From: Carettochelys insculpta
Lineage: Eukaryota; Chordata; Testudines; Carettochelyidae
Assembly (NCBI RefSeq): GCF_033958435.1
Contig: NC_134158.1
Span: 9,240,337 to 9,304,336, forward strand
Direction of reading: 5' to 3'
Length of the DNA: 64,000 bases
The notes under the pieces were generated by a model. It saw only the letters and a list, made by a program, of their open reading frames with translations, did no database searches and was not told where the DNA came from. Below, piece by piece: positions 12,521 to 24,272 of this stretch (the first letter of the stretch is position 1; the number at the start of each line of letters is the position of its first letter). The position numbers were made by a program, and so were the translations under genes.

Positions 12521-12992
12521 AGGGGACGCTTTGCCCATTTTCTTAAAACGGTCAGGACACCTGTGGGAGAGCTGGGATAAGTGACTGTCCCAGGAAAAAC
12601 GGTGACCCGACTCTGAACCCTCCCGTCACAGCACCTCTGAGCCCAACGCCAGGAAAAAGGCAGAATCTCAGGAGCGGCTTCGGATGACCCCTTGGGCTGC
12701 TTCCGAATGAGGGAGTTTGCCGGATCACAGGAGGTCAACGCTGAGCCTCCTGCCACCGGCCCCACTGAGCTCCTGACCCCAGAAGGGCTGCTGGCCATGA
12801 TACCACCACACCAGCGGGTCTCCCAGCCATGGGTCCTCCTGCCACTAGCCACCCAGGCTCTATGGTCCAGGAACACCTGTGGTCCTACAGAACATCCTGC
12901 TGACAGCCGGGTGGAGGAGATGCAGGTGCTATTCCCAGCATGGTGGCTGGCCTCGTGGGGATGCTAGCATGGTCTCAAGCAGTAACCTTCAT

Positions 12993-13195
12993 GGGGGGCA
13001 GGATAGCTCAGTGGCCAACATACTGGCCTTACAAACCCAGGGCTGTGAGTTTAATCCTTGAGAGGGCCTTCCGGGCAGGTTCAATTAAAAAACAAAAAAT
13101 CTGCCAGGGACAGTGATAGGCCCTCCGGGGAGGGGAGGAGACTGGACTCGATGCCTCTCAATGTCCATTCCAGGTCTAGATGTGATGTGACCCTA
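12993..13195 (+). repeat. tRNA-derived SINE, near full length
   Basis: The head GGATAGCTCAGTGGCCAACA contains an A-box, and GTTTAATCCTTGAGAG is B-box-like. An A-rich stretch and a CR1-like tail (GGACTCGATGCCTCTCAATG) follow. Confidence 0.75.
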
Positions 13196-14384
13196 GCTGT
13201 TGCTGGACCAGAGAGCTCTGATTTAGAGGATCAACCTACAGAAAGAAATTAGCAAAAAACTGCCCCTCAGATCAGCATAAAAGGGATATTTTAGCACATG
13301 CAAGATGGGGGATTTCTTATAGAAATTTTCAGTTGCAAAAGGTGGGGGAATCACATAGTCCAAAGAGGCAATAAATGTTATAAGATAATACAACCCTTTT
13401 ATTAGATCTGTGGGTCCTTTGGAAAAACTACAGTAAACCTCAAGGGGAGACAGGAACCAAGCTGCCACTTGGTTCCTAGCCACCCTGGACTTGCAGAAGC
13501 CAGGAAACTGACCAGCTCACCAGGGCTGGTCAGTTTCCTATCTCCCAGAGTGGTGAGGAACTGGGTGGCAGCCTGGTTCCTGTCTCCCCAGTGTTTGCCA
13601 CCTGGGAAACTGACCAGGCTGGTCAGTTTCTGAGGCCCTGCAAGTGTGGGGGAGATGGCAACCAGGCTGCCCTGGTTCCCGGCTCCCCTCCACTCCGGGG
13701 ACCAGGAAACTGCTCCCGTTGGGGCGACAGTCCCGTGAACCCAAGACGTGCAACTTGCCTGCACGTATCGCGAGGGTTTGCTGTGATAGCAAAAGCACGA
13801 ATGCAGCCTAAAGGCGCAGAAATGGAACTGCGAATCAAAGGAATGCCAAATGGGGTTTTTAAAAGCTACCCAAGCACATAACTCAGGAGTTTTCAGTTCT
13901 TAAGACTGTCAGTTCTTCTTGGGGTAGTGTGTTGGCTGAAAAATACAGCAGAAATTCCCCTTTTGAGAAGGACTTTGAACAAATGCCCCCCAAAGGCAGA
14001 TTTTTTAAAGAGCATTTAGGTTCCTGGTGGGATTTTTAAAAGGCTCAAGGGGGCATCAACTTTTAAGATTCTGGCCTCCAGAGAACACAGGAGGCGCTAA
14101 GTTCCATGCACAACAGCTGACCTGGTAAAGCTCAATGCAAAATAACAGTGAATGAAAACAATCCTCAAAGGAAACTGAAGGAGTCGATACCAAACCAGGA
14201 AATCAAGCAACCTTGACCTCAAATAATCCCAAAAGACTAAAAACATTCTCAAAAACAGGAAAAAAAAAAGCCCCCCAAAAAACTAGAATTGAACAATTAA
14301 AATATTGCAACAGAAGCTGGAAATGTTATCCTACAAACACGGAGCGATCTTTCTGCTGCAGCTATCAGCAACGACCACCGATGT
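13196..14384. other. Intronic sequence with short local repeats
   Basis: Between 13480 and 13720 the phrase GGAAACTGACCAG...GGTCAGTTTCC occurs several times in both orientations, giving small inverted repeats. The remainder is AT-richer and unassigned. No exon is supported. Confidence 0.4.
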
Positions 14385-14585
14385 TCTTGCTAATCTTTTC
14401 CAGCCACGTGCAGATTTTTTTCATCTATGTGCAGAATAAATTTTCATGTGCACCAGGCATGCACACCATCAGCAGAAAGAAGAAACTTTGCGGCGGGTTC
14501 TCGGCTAACCAGCTGGGTGGCATTTTAATTTCTCCTAAGTGGACACACAAGGGCACAGCTTACGGGGAATGCTGATTAGTATCAT
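14385..14585 (+). repeat. Dispersed 200-bp repeat (GTGCAGAATAAATTTT family)
   Basis: Shares the order AATCTTTTCCA..GTGCAGAATAAATTTT..GTGCACCA..AACCAGCTGGGTGGC..CAGCTTACGGGGAA with plus-strand copies near 26.0, 27.2, 58.8 and 63.2 kb and minus-strand copies near 15.8 and 18.6 kb. It has no coding capacity and its class is not recognised. Confidence 0.5.
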
Positions 14586-14649
14586 TTTCCATGATTGTGT
14601 GTTATTAAATATCTAATTAAATAGCACAATGTCCACAAATACAATGGGA

Positions 14650-15335
14650 TAGAAAACAAGACACAGGAGATTTTACTGACCCTATGTAAAACTCTGGCAT
14701 GCCCACACCTGGAATATGGCGTACAGATGTGGCCTCCTCACCGCAGAAAAGATATTTTGGTATTCAAAAAGGTTCAGAAAAGAGCAACTAAAATGATGAG
14801 GGGTTTGGAACGGGTCCCCTATGAGGAGAGGTTACAGAGACTGGGACTATTCAGTTTAGAAAAGAGGAGACTGAGGGGGGAATACGATAGAGGTCTATAA
14901 AATCCTGAGTGGTGTGGAGAGGGTGAATAAAGAAAAGTTATTGATTTGTTCCCATAATACAAGAACTAGAGGACACCAAATGAAATTAATGGGTAGCAGG
15001 TTTAAAAATAATAAAAGAAAGTTCTTTTTCACCCAGTGCACAGACAACCTGTGGAACTCCTCGCCAGAGGAGGCCGCTAAGGTCAGGACTATAAGAGTTC
15101 AAAGAAGAGCTAGATCAATTCATGGGCGTTAGGTCCATAAAAGGCTATTAGCCAGGGGGTAGGAATTGTGTCTCTGGCCTCTGTTTGTCAGAGGCTGGAG
15201 ATAAGTCATTTAATCGTTATCTTCAGTCCACCCCCTCTGGGGCACCTGGCAACAGCCACTGTCGGCAGATGGGATGCTGGGCGAGATGGACCTTTGGTCT
15301 GACCCAGGAATGGCCGTTCTTATGTTCTTAATGCT
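14650..15335 (+). mobile_element. CR1-clade LINE 3' fragment (older subfamily)
   Basis: ORF2 C-terminal remnants run from about 14690 (PHLEYGVQMWPPH-like) through RGHQMKLMGSRFKNN and LWNSSPEEAAK, and the 3' end TGGCCGTTCTTATGTTCTTA lies near 15333. The tail differs from the ATTCTATG-ending CR1 copies, so it is another CR1 subfamily. Frameshifted and dead. Confidence 0.75.
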
Positions 15336-16744
15336 AATAAAGTTAAAGATGAACTGCTCAGAGGAATAAAAAAGGGGCATTTAAAAAAAGCAAATCATTT
15401 AAAAGTGGGATTGTAATAACCTGAGGCAAATCCAGGGAACTGGATGGTCAGAGAAGCCAAATTTGCTAAGGTCCCACTTCCTGCAGCCACTTAATTACCT
15501 CAGCACTTTGCTCTCTGTAAATAAACTAATTAAATAACACCACCTGGAGTAAGTTGATAGCCCTCATGTTTGCATAGGAAAACTTGAAATGTAGACCCAA
15601 CCGTAACTGGGGCAGCAAGATCTACCTAAGTCCACAGAGACTTAAGCCCCAGAGAACAGAACAGCCCCAGGCAATCATTAACTCTGAGAACCACTTTGCT
15701 GGGGGTCCTGTTTCCAACTGGGGGCAGAGGAGAAGCCACCCGCGGCCCCTCCTGCCTGAGGTGGCCCAGCTGATTGCAGGAGCACCTACAGCTGGCAGAG
15801 TCTGTTTCTGCTGGTGGTGCACAGCACACAAGCCTCAGAGCACACGACAAAATTTATTCTGCCTGCGCAGGGAAAAAAATGAGCGAGATGCTGGAGCAGA
15901 GTAGGAAGGTGGGGTGCCACCAGGCCTGGCCCCCTCCAGCCCCACATTGACCGGAGCTGCTGAGGCCGGAGGGAAAAAAGGGGAACTGCTTTACCGCCCT
16001 CTGTCTGCCACAGCCTGGGCTGGGCACAATCCAGAAAGTCTCAGCCACATGCACAGCTGCGCTGGGACAGAAACCACTGCCCCCCTTCTAAAGTCCCCCC
16101 CTCGCGCCCTGGGCCTGCTTTTGTGACGGGCCCTGGAGAGAAGGAGCTGGACTTTTCTGCCAGCCGTAAAAGGGCTCTCCGAGGCTGGGGCCTGGAGGGG
16201 TGCTGGGCTCTGAGCGCCGGCTGGGGACGGAGGCGGGGGATTAGCTTTTATTTCTGCCTGGGGAAGGAGAACGCAGCCCCGAGTCCAGGAACCCGGCAGG
16301 GCCCTTTGTCTGGGCTATCCATGGCAGAGGGGCTTTTAAAGGGTGGCGGAGGCCATCTTGGAGAGGCGATGGCTGCCACTCAGCCCCGCCAGGCACAGGG
16401 CAAAGCTAGGAGCCCCTGCCAGGATAACCCACCCGCCGCTGGCACCGGCCCCAGGCTCCCCCGCAGCAGACACAGGCGGGGAGAGGGGACCTGGGCCTGG
16501 GAGGATGCAGCCCTGGGAAATGGGATCTGAGACCCTGGGGAAGTTGGAGGGGTGGGTGGGAAGGAAAAGCCCATCAGCCCCCACTCCCGATTTTAGCACC
16601 TGCCTGCTGCAGGCTCAGCCCAAGGGGGGGCCTTTGATCTCCCTGTTCCGGGGATGCTCCCCTGCCCTGTGTGCCCAGGGGCTGGGAGGAGGGAGCCGGG
16701 GGGCTGCCCCACCCCCGGCTTGAAGCATTTCCAACACACACAGC
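15336..16744. other. Intronic region with one minus-strand dispersed repeat
   Basis: A minus-strand copy of the GTGCAGAATAAATTTT family occupies about 15765-15885. The rest becomes GC-rich towards the CpG island. Its open frames have no recognised domains. Confidence 0.4.
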
Positions 16745-17660
16745 TTGAGTCAACCCCGCCGCCCGCCCCCACACAGCGCCCTGCCCCCGCCCAGCCCCGG
16801 ATTTGGTCCCCCGCCCCCGCATTTGGTCCTGTGCCCCCCCCCCACCCACGGCTGGTCCCTTCAATGGGGCCCACGGGCCCCAGGGGGGCAGGGCGGGGCC
16901 AGCGGAGCTCCCGGAGCAGCCGCCTCCGCCCCCCGCAGCGCGGCCCGGGGCCGGGGCCACAAACAGCACGTGCGGGGGAGGAGGAGCAGCGGGGGGGGGC
17001 CACCGGGACCCCGAATCCCCCCGGTACCCCAGGGGCGGCTGCGCGGCTCCCCCCGCCCCGCACCCCCGGCGGGGATCGCAGCCAGCTCGGCGGGGAGCAG
17101 CCCGGGGCCGAACCCTCCCCCTGCAGCCCGCCCGCCCGGGGGCACCGGGCACCGCTCCCGGGGCTGGGCCGGGCCGGGCCGGGGGCTCTTACCTTCCCCC
17201 CGAGCGCTGCCCGCCCTGGGCCAGGGGCAGGGGCAGGGGCTGGGCCGGGCAGGGCCCTGGCCAGGCTGGGGGCGCTGCCCGCCCGCCCGGGGAGCGGCTC
17301 CCGGGGAGCAGCGGGACTGGCCCGGCTGCGGCTGCGGCTGGAGGTTCCCCTCTCCCGGCTGCAGCCAGGGCTCCGGGGCCCCGCAGCAGCCCCCGCCCGG
17401 CCGGGAGGGAGGGAGGGAGCCGGGGAGCAGAGGCCCCGCAGCGGCTGCCGCTCGCTTCCTGCGGCCGGCCGGGGGCAGCCAGCGATCGCTTCCCCCCGCG
17501 GCTCCGGCCGCCCCTGGGTCCTAGCGAGGCTCCGGCCGCGCCGCAGTCTAGCCGAGGCCCGCGCCTCTGGGCTCCACCCCGTCGCCCCCAAACCGGGCCG
17601 GCGATCCGCGCTGCCTCTGCCCGCCCCCAGCTCAGAGCGCGGGGGAGCTGAGTTAGGAGC
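16745..17660 (-). promoter_or_regulatory. CpG-island promoter and noncoding first exon of KRAB-ZNF gene 2
   Basis: A dense CpG region, paralogous to 2030-2500. On the minus strand a strong donor (GAAG then GTAAGAGC) places the first-exon end at 17193. The exon would splice across about 5.6 kb to the ATG exon at 11600, against about 1 kb in gene 1; repeats account for part of the difference. The 372-codon plus-strand frame through it is not considered a gene. Confidence 0.65.
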
Positions 17661-17930
17661 TGTTGTGCCTGGGCCCTGCTCAGACGGAGGCGGCTGCGTC
17701 CATCTGGCTCTGTTCTTCCACCTGGGTCAGGAGCTGCTGCCTGGTCCCCTGGGATCTGGGACCCCGGAATGAGCGGCTGCTGCTCCCCAGCTGGGGGTGG
17801 AGGAGGGGGAAGAGACCTTTATTAAAGCCCCCTCTGACCCCAGCCCAGGTGTAAGAGTTGCCAAACACATGTGGGCTGCCAGCCCCCCAGGGCCAGACAA
17901 AGTTGGTTTTGGTGGAGGTGCCACAAAAAG

Positions 17931-18375
17931 TTACTTGAGTAAAAGTACAGGCCCTGGGGAGGAGCGTACTTATGTACAAGTCACCAGTGCCTCTCTGGAA
18001 AACTCCTTGAGTAAAAGTACAGCTGCTCTGGGGTTGATGTACTTAAGTACAAGTCACTGGTGTCTCTCTGGAAAATTACTTGAGTAAAAGTACAGCTGTT
18101 TTGAGGTTGATGTACTTAAGTACAAGTCACGAGTGTCTCTCTGGAAAACTTGAGTAAAAGTACAGGAGCTGGGGAGGAGTGTGCTTAAGTACAAGTTACT
18201 GGTGTCCCTCTTGGAAAACTAGTTGAGTAAAAGTGCAGCTGCTTTCACTTCAGGATACTGGAGTACATCCAAGAGGTAGCCTGTGTACTTTTACTCAAGC
18301 AGTTTTCCAGCGGAACAGATGACTTGTACCTAAGTACACCCCCCAAAGTAGCTGTACTTTTATTTAAGTAACCTT
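17931..18375. repeat. GAGTAAAAGTACA minisatellite, 4.5 direct units plus an inverted part
   Basis: Units of about 70-76 bp start with TTGAGTAAAAGTACAG near 17934, 18007, 18080, 18150 and 18223 (partial). Each contains GTACTTAAGTACAAGT and TCTCTCTGGAAAAC. From about 18280 to 18375 the same sequence recurs inverted (TACTTTTACTCAAG, ACTTGTACCTAAGTAC). Dispersed pieces also lie near 24.04, 42.03-42.12 and 42.38 kb. Confidence 0.8.
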
Positions 18376-18519
18376 TGGGCTACTTCTCCCATCTCTGGGT
18401 TTTGACCCCTGTGGCAGGGGTTGGGTCTGGGAGACCCCCTCCAAGAGGCAATGAAACGGATTAGTACAAATTGCTCCCTCCTGCTGAAGAGCTCCTGGCT
18501 TCCCTCCCCCACCAACAGT

Positions 18520-18700
18520 GTTCCCTGTAAGCTGTGTGCTGGCTGATTAGCAGACCGCCCGCAGCGAGGTTTGCATTTTTCCGGGTGGTGCACATTCCCC
18601 CATGCTGCGTTGCACATAGAAAAATTTATTCCTCACCAGGGCAGAAAAAATCTGCAGATGGATGGAAAAGATGAGTGGGAACTGTGCCTCCAACCGTGAT
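18520..18700 (-). repeat. Dispersed 200-bp repeat, minus orientation
   Basis: Reverse-complement copy of the GTGCAGAATAAATTTT family (GTTCCCTGTAAGCTG, GCTGATTAGC, GGTGGTGCACA, AAATTTATTC). Confidence 0.5.
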
Positions 18701-18964
18701 GAATTTATTCCGCATCCTGCCACCCCAGATCTGCCTGTCTCCAGCCTGGCCATTCATTCTGCCTTCCCAGCCCCTATGTCGGCTCCACCCCTCCCATCCC
18801 TTCTGGCTTCTGATGATATCTCCTGTTCTATTTGATGTTTGAATGTTTGCTGAGCTTGGTGAACATTCAAACGTCAAATTGAATCTCCTGAGCTACCAGT
18901 CTTCTCATCTATTTTAAAATCTCCTGTTCTTTTACTGCAGTACTCCATGATCTTACCCCTTTGA

Positions 18965-19056
18965 GGGGGGGAGGGATAGTTCAGTGGTTCGTGCATGAAC
19001 CTGCTAAAGTCAGGGTAGTGAGCTCAATCCTTGAGGAGGCCGTTTAGGGATTGGGC
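18965..19056 (+). repeat. tRNA-derived SINE head abutting CR1
   Basis: The head (GGGATAGTTCAGTGG, GAGCTCAATCCTTGAGG, CCGTTTAGGGATTGGG) stops abruptly at CR1 ORF2 sequence. The usual SINE body and tail are missing. Confidence 0.7.
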
Positions 19057-21052
19057 CAAAATTATGGCAAAAGACTACCTTGGCTTAACCAGGAGATCTT
19101 ACATGATCTCAAAATAAAAAAGAATCATATAAAAAATGGAAACAAGGACAAATTACAAAGGATGAATATAGGCAAACAACACAAGAATGTACAGGCAAGA
19201 TTAGAAGGGCTAAGGCACAAAATGAGCTCAAGCTAGCTGCAGGCATAAAGGGAAACAAGAAGGCTTTTTATAAATACATTAGAAACAAGAGGAAGACCAG
19301 GGGCAGGGTAGGCCTGTTGCTCAGTGAGGAGGGAGAAACAGTAACAGGGAACTTGGAAATGGCAGAGATGCTCAATGACTTCCTTGTTTCAGTCTTCACT
19401 GAGAAGTCTGATGAAGGAATGCCCAACATAGTGAATGCTAGTGGGAAAGAGGTAGGGTTAGAAGTTGAAATAAAAAAAGAACAAGTTAAAAATCACTTAG
19501 AAAAATTAGATGTCTGCAAGTCAGCAGGGCCTAATGAAATGCATCCTAGAATCCTCAAAGAGCTGATAGAGGAGGTATCTGAGCCTTTAGCTATCATCTT
19601 TGGAAAATTGTGTGAGACAGGAGAAATTCCAGAAGACAGGAAAAGGGCAAATATAGTGCCCATCTATAAAAAGGGGAATAAGAATAACCCAGGAAACTAG
19701 AGGCCAGTCAGCTTAACTTCTGTGCCAGGAAAGATAATGAAGCAGCTAATTAAAGAAATCATCTGCAAGCACTTGGAAGGTGGTACAGTGATAGGGAACA
19801 GCCAGCATGGATTTGTAAAGAACAGATCATGTCAAACCAGTCTGATAGCTTTCTTTGATAGGATAACGAGCCTTGTGGATAGGGGAGAAGCAGTAGATGT
19901 GGTATACCTAGATTTTAGTAAAGCATTTGATATGGTCTCGCATGACATTCTTATAAAAAAACTAGGCAAATACAACATAGATGAGGCTACTATAAGGTGG
20001 GTGCATAACTGGCTGGATAACCGTACTCAGAAAGTAGTTCTTTATGCTTCTCAATCCTGCTGGAAAGGTATAACAAGTGGGGTTCTGCAGGGGTCTATTT
20101 TAGGACCAGTTCTGTTCAAGATCTTCATCAACGATTTAGATATTGGCATAGAAAGTACACTTATTCAGTTTGCAGATGATACCAAGCTGGGAGGGGTTGC
20201 AACTGCTTTGGAGGATAGGGGCATAATTCAAAATGATCTGGATAAATTGGAGAAATGGTCTGAGGTAAACAGGACGAAGTTTAATAAGGACAAATGCAAA
20301 GTGCTCCACTTGGGAAGGAACAATCAGTGTCACACATACAGAATGGGGAGAGACTGTCTGGGAACAACTACAGCAGAAAGGGATCTAGGGGTTATAGTGG
20401 ACCACAAGCTAAATATGAGTCAACAGTGTGATGCTGTTGCAAAAAAAGCAAACATGATTCTAGGATGCATTAACAGGTGTGTTGTGAACAAGACACGAGA
20501 AGTCATTCTCCCGCTCTGCTCTGCGCTGGTTAGGCCTCAGCTGCAGTATTGTGTCCAGTTCTGGGCACCGCAGTTCAAGAAAGATGTGGAGAAACTAGAG
20601 AGGGTCCAGAAAAGAGCAACAAGAATGATTAAAGGGCTAGAGAATGTGACCTATGAAGAAAGGCTGAAAGAACTGGGCTTGTTTAGTTTGGAAAAGAGAA
20701 GACTGAGGGGCGATGTAATAGCGGTTTTCACGTATCTAAAAGGGTGTCATAAGGAAGAGGGAGAAAACTTGTTCTTTTTGGCCTCTGAGGATAGAACAAG
20801 AGGCAACAGGCTTAAACTGCAGCAAGGGAGGTTTAGGTTGGACATTAGGAAAAGGTTCCTAACTGCCAGGGTGGTCAAACACTGGAATAAATTGCCAGGG
20901 GAGGTTGTGGAATCTCCACCTCTGGAGATATTTAAGAACAGGTTAGATAGATGTCTATCAGGGATAGTTTAGACAGTACTTGGTCCTGTGATGAGGGCAG
21001 GGGGCTGGACTCGATGGCCTCTCAGGGTCCCTTCCAATCCTAGTATTCTATG
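19057..21052 (+). mobile_element. 5'-truncated CR1 LINE with nearly intact reverse transcriptase
   Basis: A 2-kb CR1 copy. Frame 19317-19700 continues in frame past a single TAG (near 19698, where related CR1s have NYRPVSL) into 19722-20972, which encodes the RT palm and thumb: YLDFSKAFD, LDNRTQ, GVLQGSILGPVLF, and the catalytic QFADDTK at about 20168. The C-terminal part [14 protein letters not shown] to KHWNKLPGEVVE is complete, and the 3' end reads CCTTCCAATCCTAGTATTCTATGAC. The N-terminal endonuclease region is missing. It copies CR1 RNA and inserts it when complete; this copy is dead but young. Confidence 0.92.
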
Positions 21053-21090
21053 ACTTTACTCATGTGCAATGACCGGAGTCGGCCGTAGCC

Positions 21091-21670
21091 CAGTGGTTCC
21101 CATCCTGGGGTCTGCAGTACACAAGGTTACTGCAGGGGGTCTGTGAAAAAAAATAAAAGATCAATAAAAATGATCACCAAAAACAAGTTTAAAATAAATT
21201 GCGAAGTTACCATCAATGGTTATTTTTAAATGAAATCTCTTCCAATTCCATTATGAACGGCTATTGGCAGAGCCAGAGGAGGGATTGTTCAGTGGTTTGA
21301 GCTTCAGCTTTTGAAAGCTAAGGTTCCCAATTCAATCCTTGAGAAGGCCATTTAGGGCTCTAGGTGGAAAAAATGGTGCTTGGCCTTGCCGAGAAGGCCA
21401 CAGGCTGGGTTTGATGACCTCCTGAGATCCCTTCCAGCTCTATGAGATGTGTATCTCCATATATTAGTTTGTGATTTCCTTTTTCATTGAACAAAGTGCA
21501 CATAGCAGCTAAAATTGGCCTTGATGAGGTCTGGGGGGCGTGATTGGGAGTCTGCAAAAGGTTTGTGAGGCAATTTGGGGTCTGCAAATGGGTTGGGGGT
21601 GTTTGGGAGGTCTACAAACAGTTTGGGGGTGATTGGTAATCTCCACTAGTGAAAAGTTTAGGATCCACTG
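21091..21670. mobile_element. Nonautonomous hAT-like transposon with a SINE inside
   Basis: Ends CAGTGGTTCCCATCCTGGGG and TTTAGGATCCACTG are imperfect inverted repeats. The flanks CCGTAGCC and CCCTAGAC may be an 8-bp target duplication (6 of 8). A plus-strand tRNA-SINE (head GGATTGTTCAGTGGTTTGAG, tail ending CCTTCCAGCTCTATGAG) sits at about 21275-21455. Confidence 0.65.
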
Positions 21671-22667
21671 CCCTAGACGGGCTGTACCATTGCCAAGGCC
21701 CTGAGCAACAGAGCTCAGTTTTAATGATCCAAACGTGCCTGGTTTAGCAGGGCTGGGGGATATTCCAGTTTAGGTCCCTCTGGGCTAGCACCGGCACAGG
21801 TAACAAGGGGGTGTGCACCTCCCCTGAAGCATGCGGCTCACAAGCCTCATTTTTGTCCCCCCCATGTTCTTCTGCAGCAGCTTTGGTGAAGCAGGAGTTG
21901 AGATCAAGTTCTGTAATTATATCTGCAGAAGACATTAATTCTACAAACTAGGACAGGTTGAAACTCTCTCATCTGGCTACATCCCCTGTCCAGGGGCAGC
22001 CCTGGGGCAGGGATCCCCACTACGGGGACCCCAAACTGGGATCAGGAAGCCCCACTGTGGGAAGCCCAGCACCAGTCGGGGAGCCAACAGGGAGCCCCAC
22101 TGGTGGCCCAGCAGCCATGGGACCTCAGCCAGGGCCAGGGGGAACCCAGCAGCAGGGAGCTGGCCAGGACAGAGGAACCCAGCCGGAGCAGGGGCTCTCC
22201 TGCCAGGCAGCCTGGGGGTCTGAATTCCCATTGTCTGGGACAGAGGGTGCTGGACAACAGAGGTACAACAATCTATGTCATCCCTACGTACACATCTTTC
22301 CCCATGCGTCAAAGGACAAGCGTGCGTCATCTGTCAGGTCAGTGGTTCTCACGCTATTTTCCATCCATCTTTCCTTGGATCAGAGACAAATTAGCAGCGC
22401 AATGGATTTATTTGACATTGGGGTCCCACGGAGGGGGTGGTCTTCTGGGTGCTGAGCCCTGAGAAATGGTTCAGCAGCTGCATTTCTCTGCAGGGGGATG
22501 GGGACAGACCCAACTCTGTCCCCTGTCTGGGAGAGACCAGAAGGCCTGGCCAAGCAGGGCCGTGTAGTGGGCAGTCCCAGAGAAAAGCTGCCAGCGATGT
22601 GGTCAGCACATCAGGGGAAAAGCTTAAGGGAACACCTGTGATTTTCACCCACTTCATAGCATCAGGC
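21671..22667. other. No gene seen; GC-rich unassigned sequence
   Basis: GC-rich with short repeats such as GGGAGCCCC. A hAT-like end (CAGTGGTTCTCAC) occurs near 22338. No exon is supported. Confidence 0.35.
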
Positions 22668-22845
22668 AACCCTAGAACAGGAAGGGACCTCAAGCTTCCA
22701 TCCCCTGCGCTCACAGCAGGACCTATCCCCATCCCTGAGAGATGTCTACCTATTCCGTAATTTATTTGCCCACATCCCTAAACAGCACCCTCAAGGGCTG
22801 AGCTCACAAACCCTGGGTTTATGCTTAAGCCACTGAGCTATCCCA
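22668..22845 (-). repeat. tRNA-derived SINE, minus orientation
   Basis: The reverse complement gives GATAGCTCAGTGGCTTAAGC at the head (near 22845) and a CR1-like tail towards 22668. Confidence 0.75.
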
Positions 22846-22924
22846 TCCATCTAGCAACACCGGTGACTGGCTTCGTGAGGACAACCTGGCAATACAGGGA
22901 GATGGAGGAGGTCCATTCACGAGC

Positions 22925-23045
22925 CTAGGTTCATAGAATCTTAGAACACTAGGGCTGGAAGGGACCTCGAGAGGTCATCGAGTCCAGTCCTGGAGCAAAC
23001 ACCATCTATGTTACGGGCTGGCCTAAATATCCCAGGGCCTGTTGG
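22925..23045 (-). mobile_element. CR1/SINE 3' tail, minus orientation
   Basis: TTCATAGAATCTTAGAACACTAGGGCTGGAAGGGACCTCGAGAGGTCATCGAGTCCAGT is the reverse complement of the family tail, shown here only to mark the boundary; the coding part is absent. Confidence 0.75.
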
Positions 23046-23489
23046 GATCCCAGCACCCAGGGTGGCAGACAGAGCAGCGAAGAAGGCCATTTGAAACACT
23101 GGGCTTGCTGCGGGGAGCCCATGGAGTCCACAGGCATTTGAAAGCTGAGTAGACAAAAATAGGAAAGAGGAAGAGAAGAGAAAAAAAGGTGGTTTCTGGG
23201 GGGAAAAAAAAAAGAGGAAGACGTTGGTTTGTGTGCGTGGCCGTGTCCTTGAGTTGGGAATGATAACACGCTTCGGGGCACAGATAGGCTAGAGAAAGAA
23301 CTGTTGTTAAAAGTAGTGTTTCTCAATCATGTGGGCCAACGGCCGGTCTACAAAAGCTTCTTGATGCAGCTGAAGAAGGTAGCAGGCCAGGCTCCGGTAT
23401 AGAGGAGGATGCAAAACATTGGTTTTGGAGTATCCACTAGTCAGTGTAGCTTAAAGGATATAGATCCATACAGTTTGGATAAAAAGACA
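23046..23489. other. No gene seen
   Basis: A purine-rich stretch around 23155-23220 and a hAT-like end near 23316 (GTAGTGTTTCTCAATC). No coding signal. Confidence 0.35.
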
Positions 23490-23870
23490 CAAAGATGGAA
23501 CCATAAGATGGGAAGAGACCTCAGGAGGTCATTAAGTCCAGCCCCCTGTGGAAAGCAGGACCAATCTCAACTAAATCATCCCAGCCAGGGCTTCGTCAAG
23601 CGGGGACTTAAAAACCTCTAGGGATGGAGATTCCACCACCTCTCTAGGTAACACATTCCAGTGCTTCTCCACCCTCCTGGGGAAATAGTTTTTCCTAATA
23701 GCCAAACTACTCCTCCCCATCTGTAACTTGAGACCATTGCTCCTTGTTCTGCCATCTGACACCACTGAGAACAGCCTCTCTCCATCCTCTTTGGAATCCC
23801 CTTCAGGTACTTGAAGGCTGCTATCAAATTACCCCTCCAGGGTGGACTGAGGCACTGTGCAAGGTAGAAG
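23490..23870 (-). mobile_element. CR1 LINE 3' fragment, minus orientation
   Basis: The minus-strand frame reads FPRRVEKHWNVLPREVVESP and AFKYLKGIPK, followed by the 3' tail near 23500. Truncated and frameshifted. Confidence 0.8.
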
Positions 23871-24272
23871 AAACAGCATCAGCAAATATTGTGACTCCAT
23901 TTCTTCTCCAAGCTCCCTCCCGCTACTCCTTCCCTCCTTCTGTCACTAGGTATCACACCCTCACTCACTTACTCTTTCCCACCAGACTGGGGAGGGTTGA
24001 AAACTGGACACTTGACAGCACATCCCCAGCACCTCTACTTTTACTCAAGTAGTTTCCCAGAGGAAACTCGTACTGAGATGGGTTCTGTGCAGCTATTCAG
24101 GAGAAATTCCAGCGCTACACATCTGATTAGCAGAGTGCCCACAGCAATGGTTTGTGTTTCTATTCTGTGCCTGGATGGTAAAGATTACAGGGAACATTGC
24201 AGGAAACCTTCATAGGGATTTAAGGGCTTTTGTAAAAAGCAGGGAAAATTCAGGAATGTATATGGCTTCAGG

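Noticed and set aside
12016..12876. 286-codon minus-strand frame
   Set aside because: It reads through the 71-bp minisatellite; no domain and no start context.
12993..13075. tRNA genes suggested by A- and B-box-like sequences (also at 18965, 34622, 60545 and 60998)
   Set aside because: They recur as heads of one SINE family with CR1-like tails, and the cloverleaf is degenerate.
16654..17772. Long plus-strand frames (up to 372 codons) in the CpG island
   Set aside because: Very GC-rich DNA has few stops. The composition is Pro/Gly/Ala/Arg without domains, and the region is a promoter duplicated at 2.0-2.5 kb.
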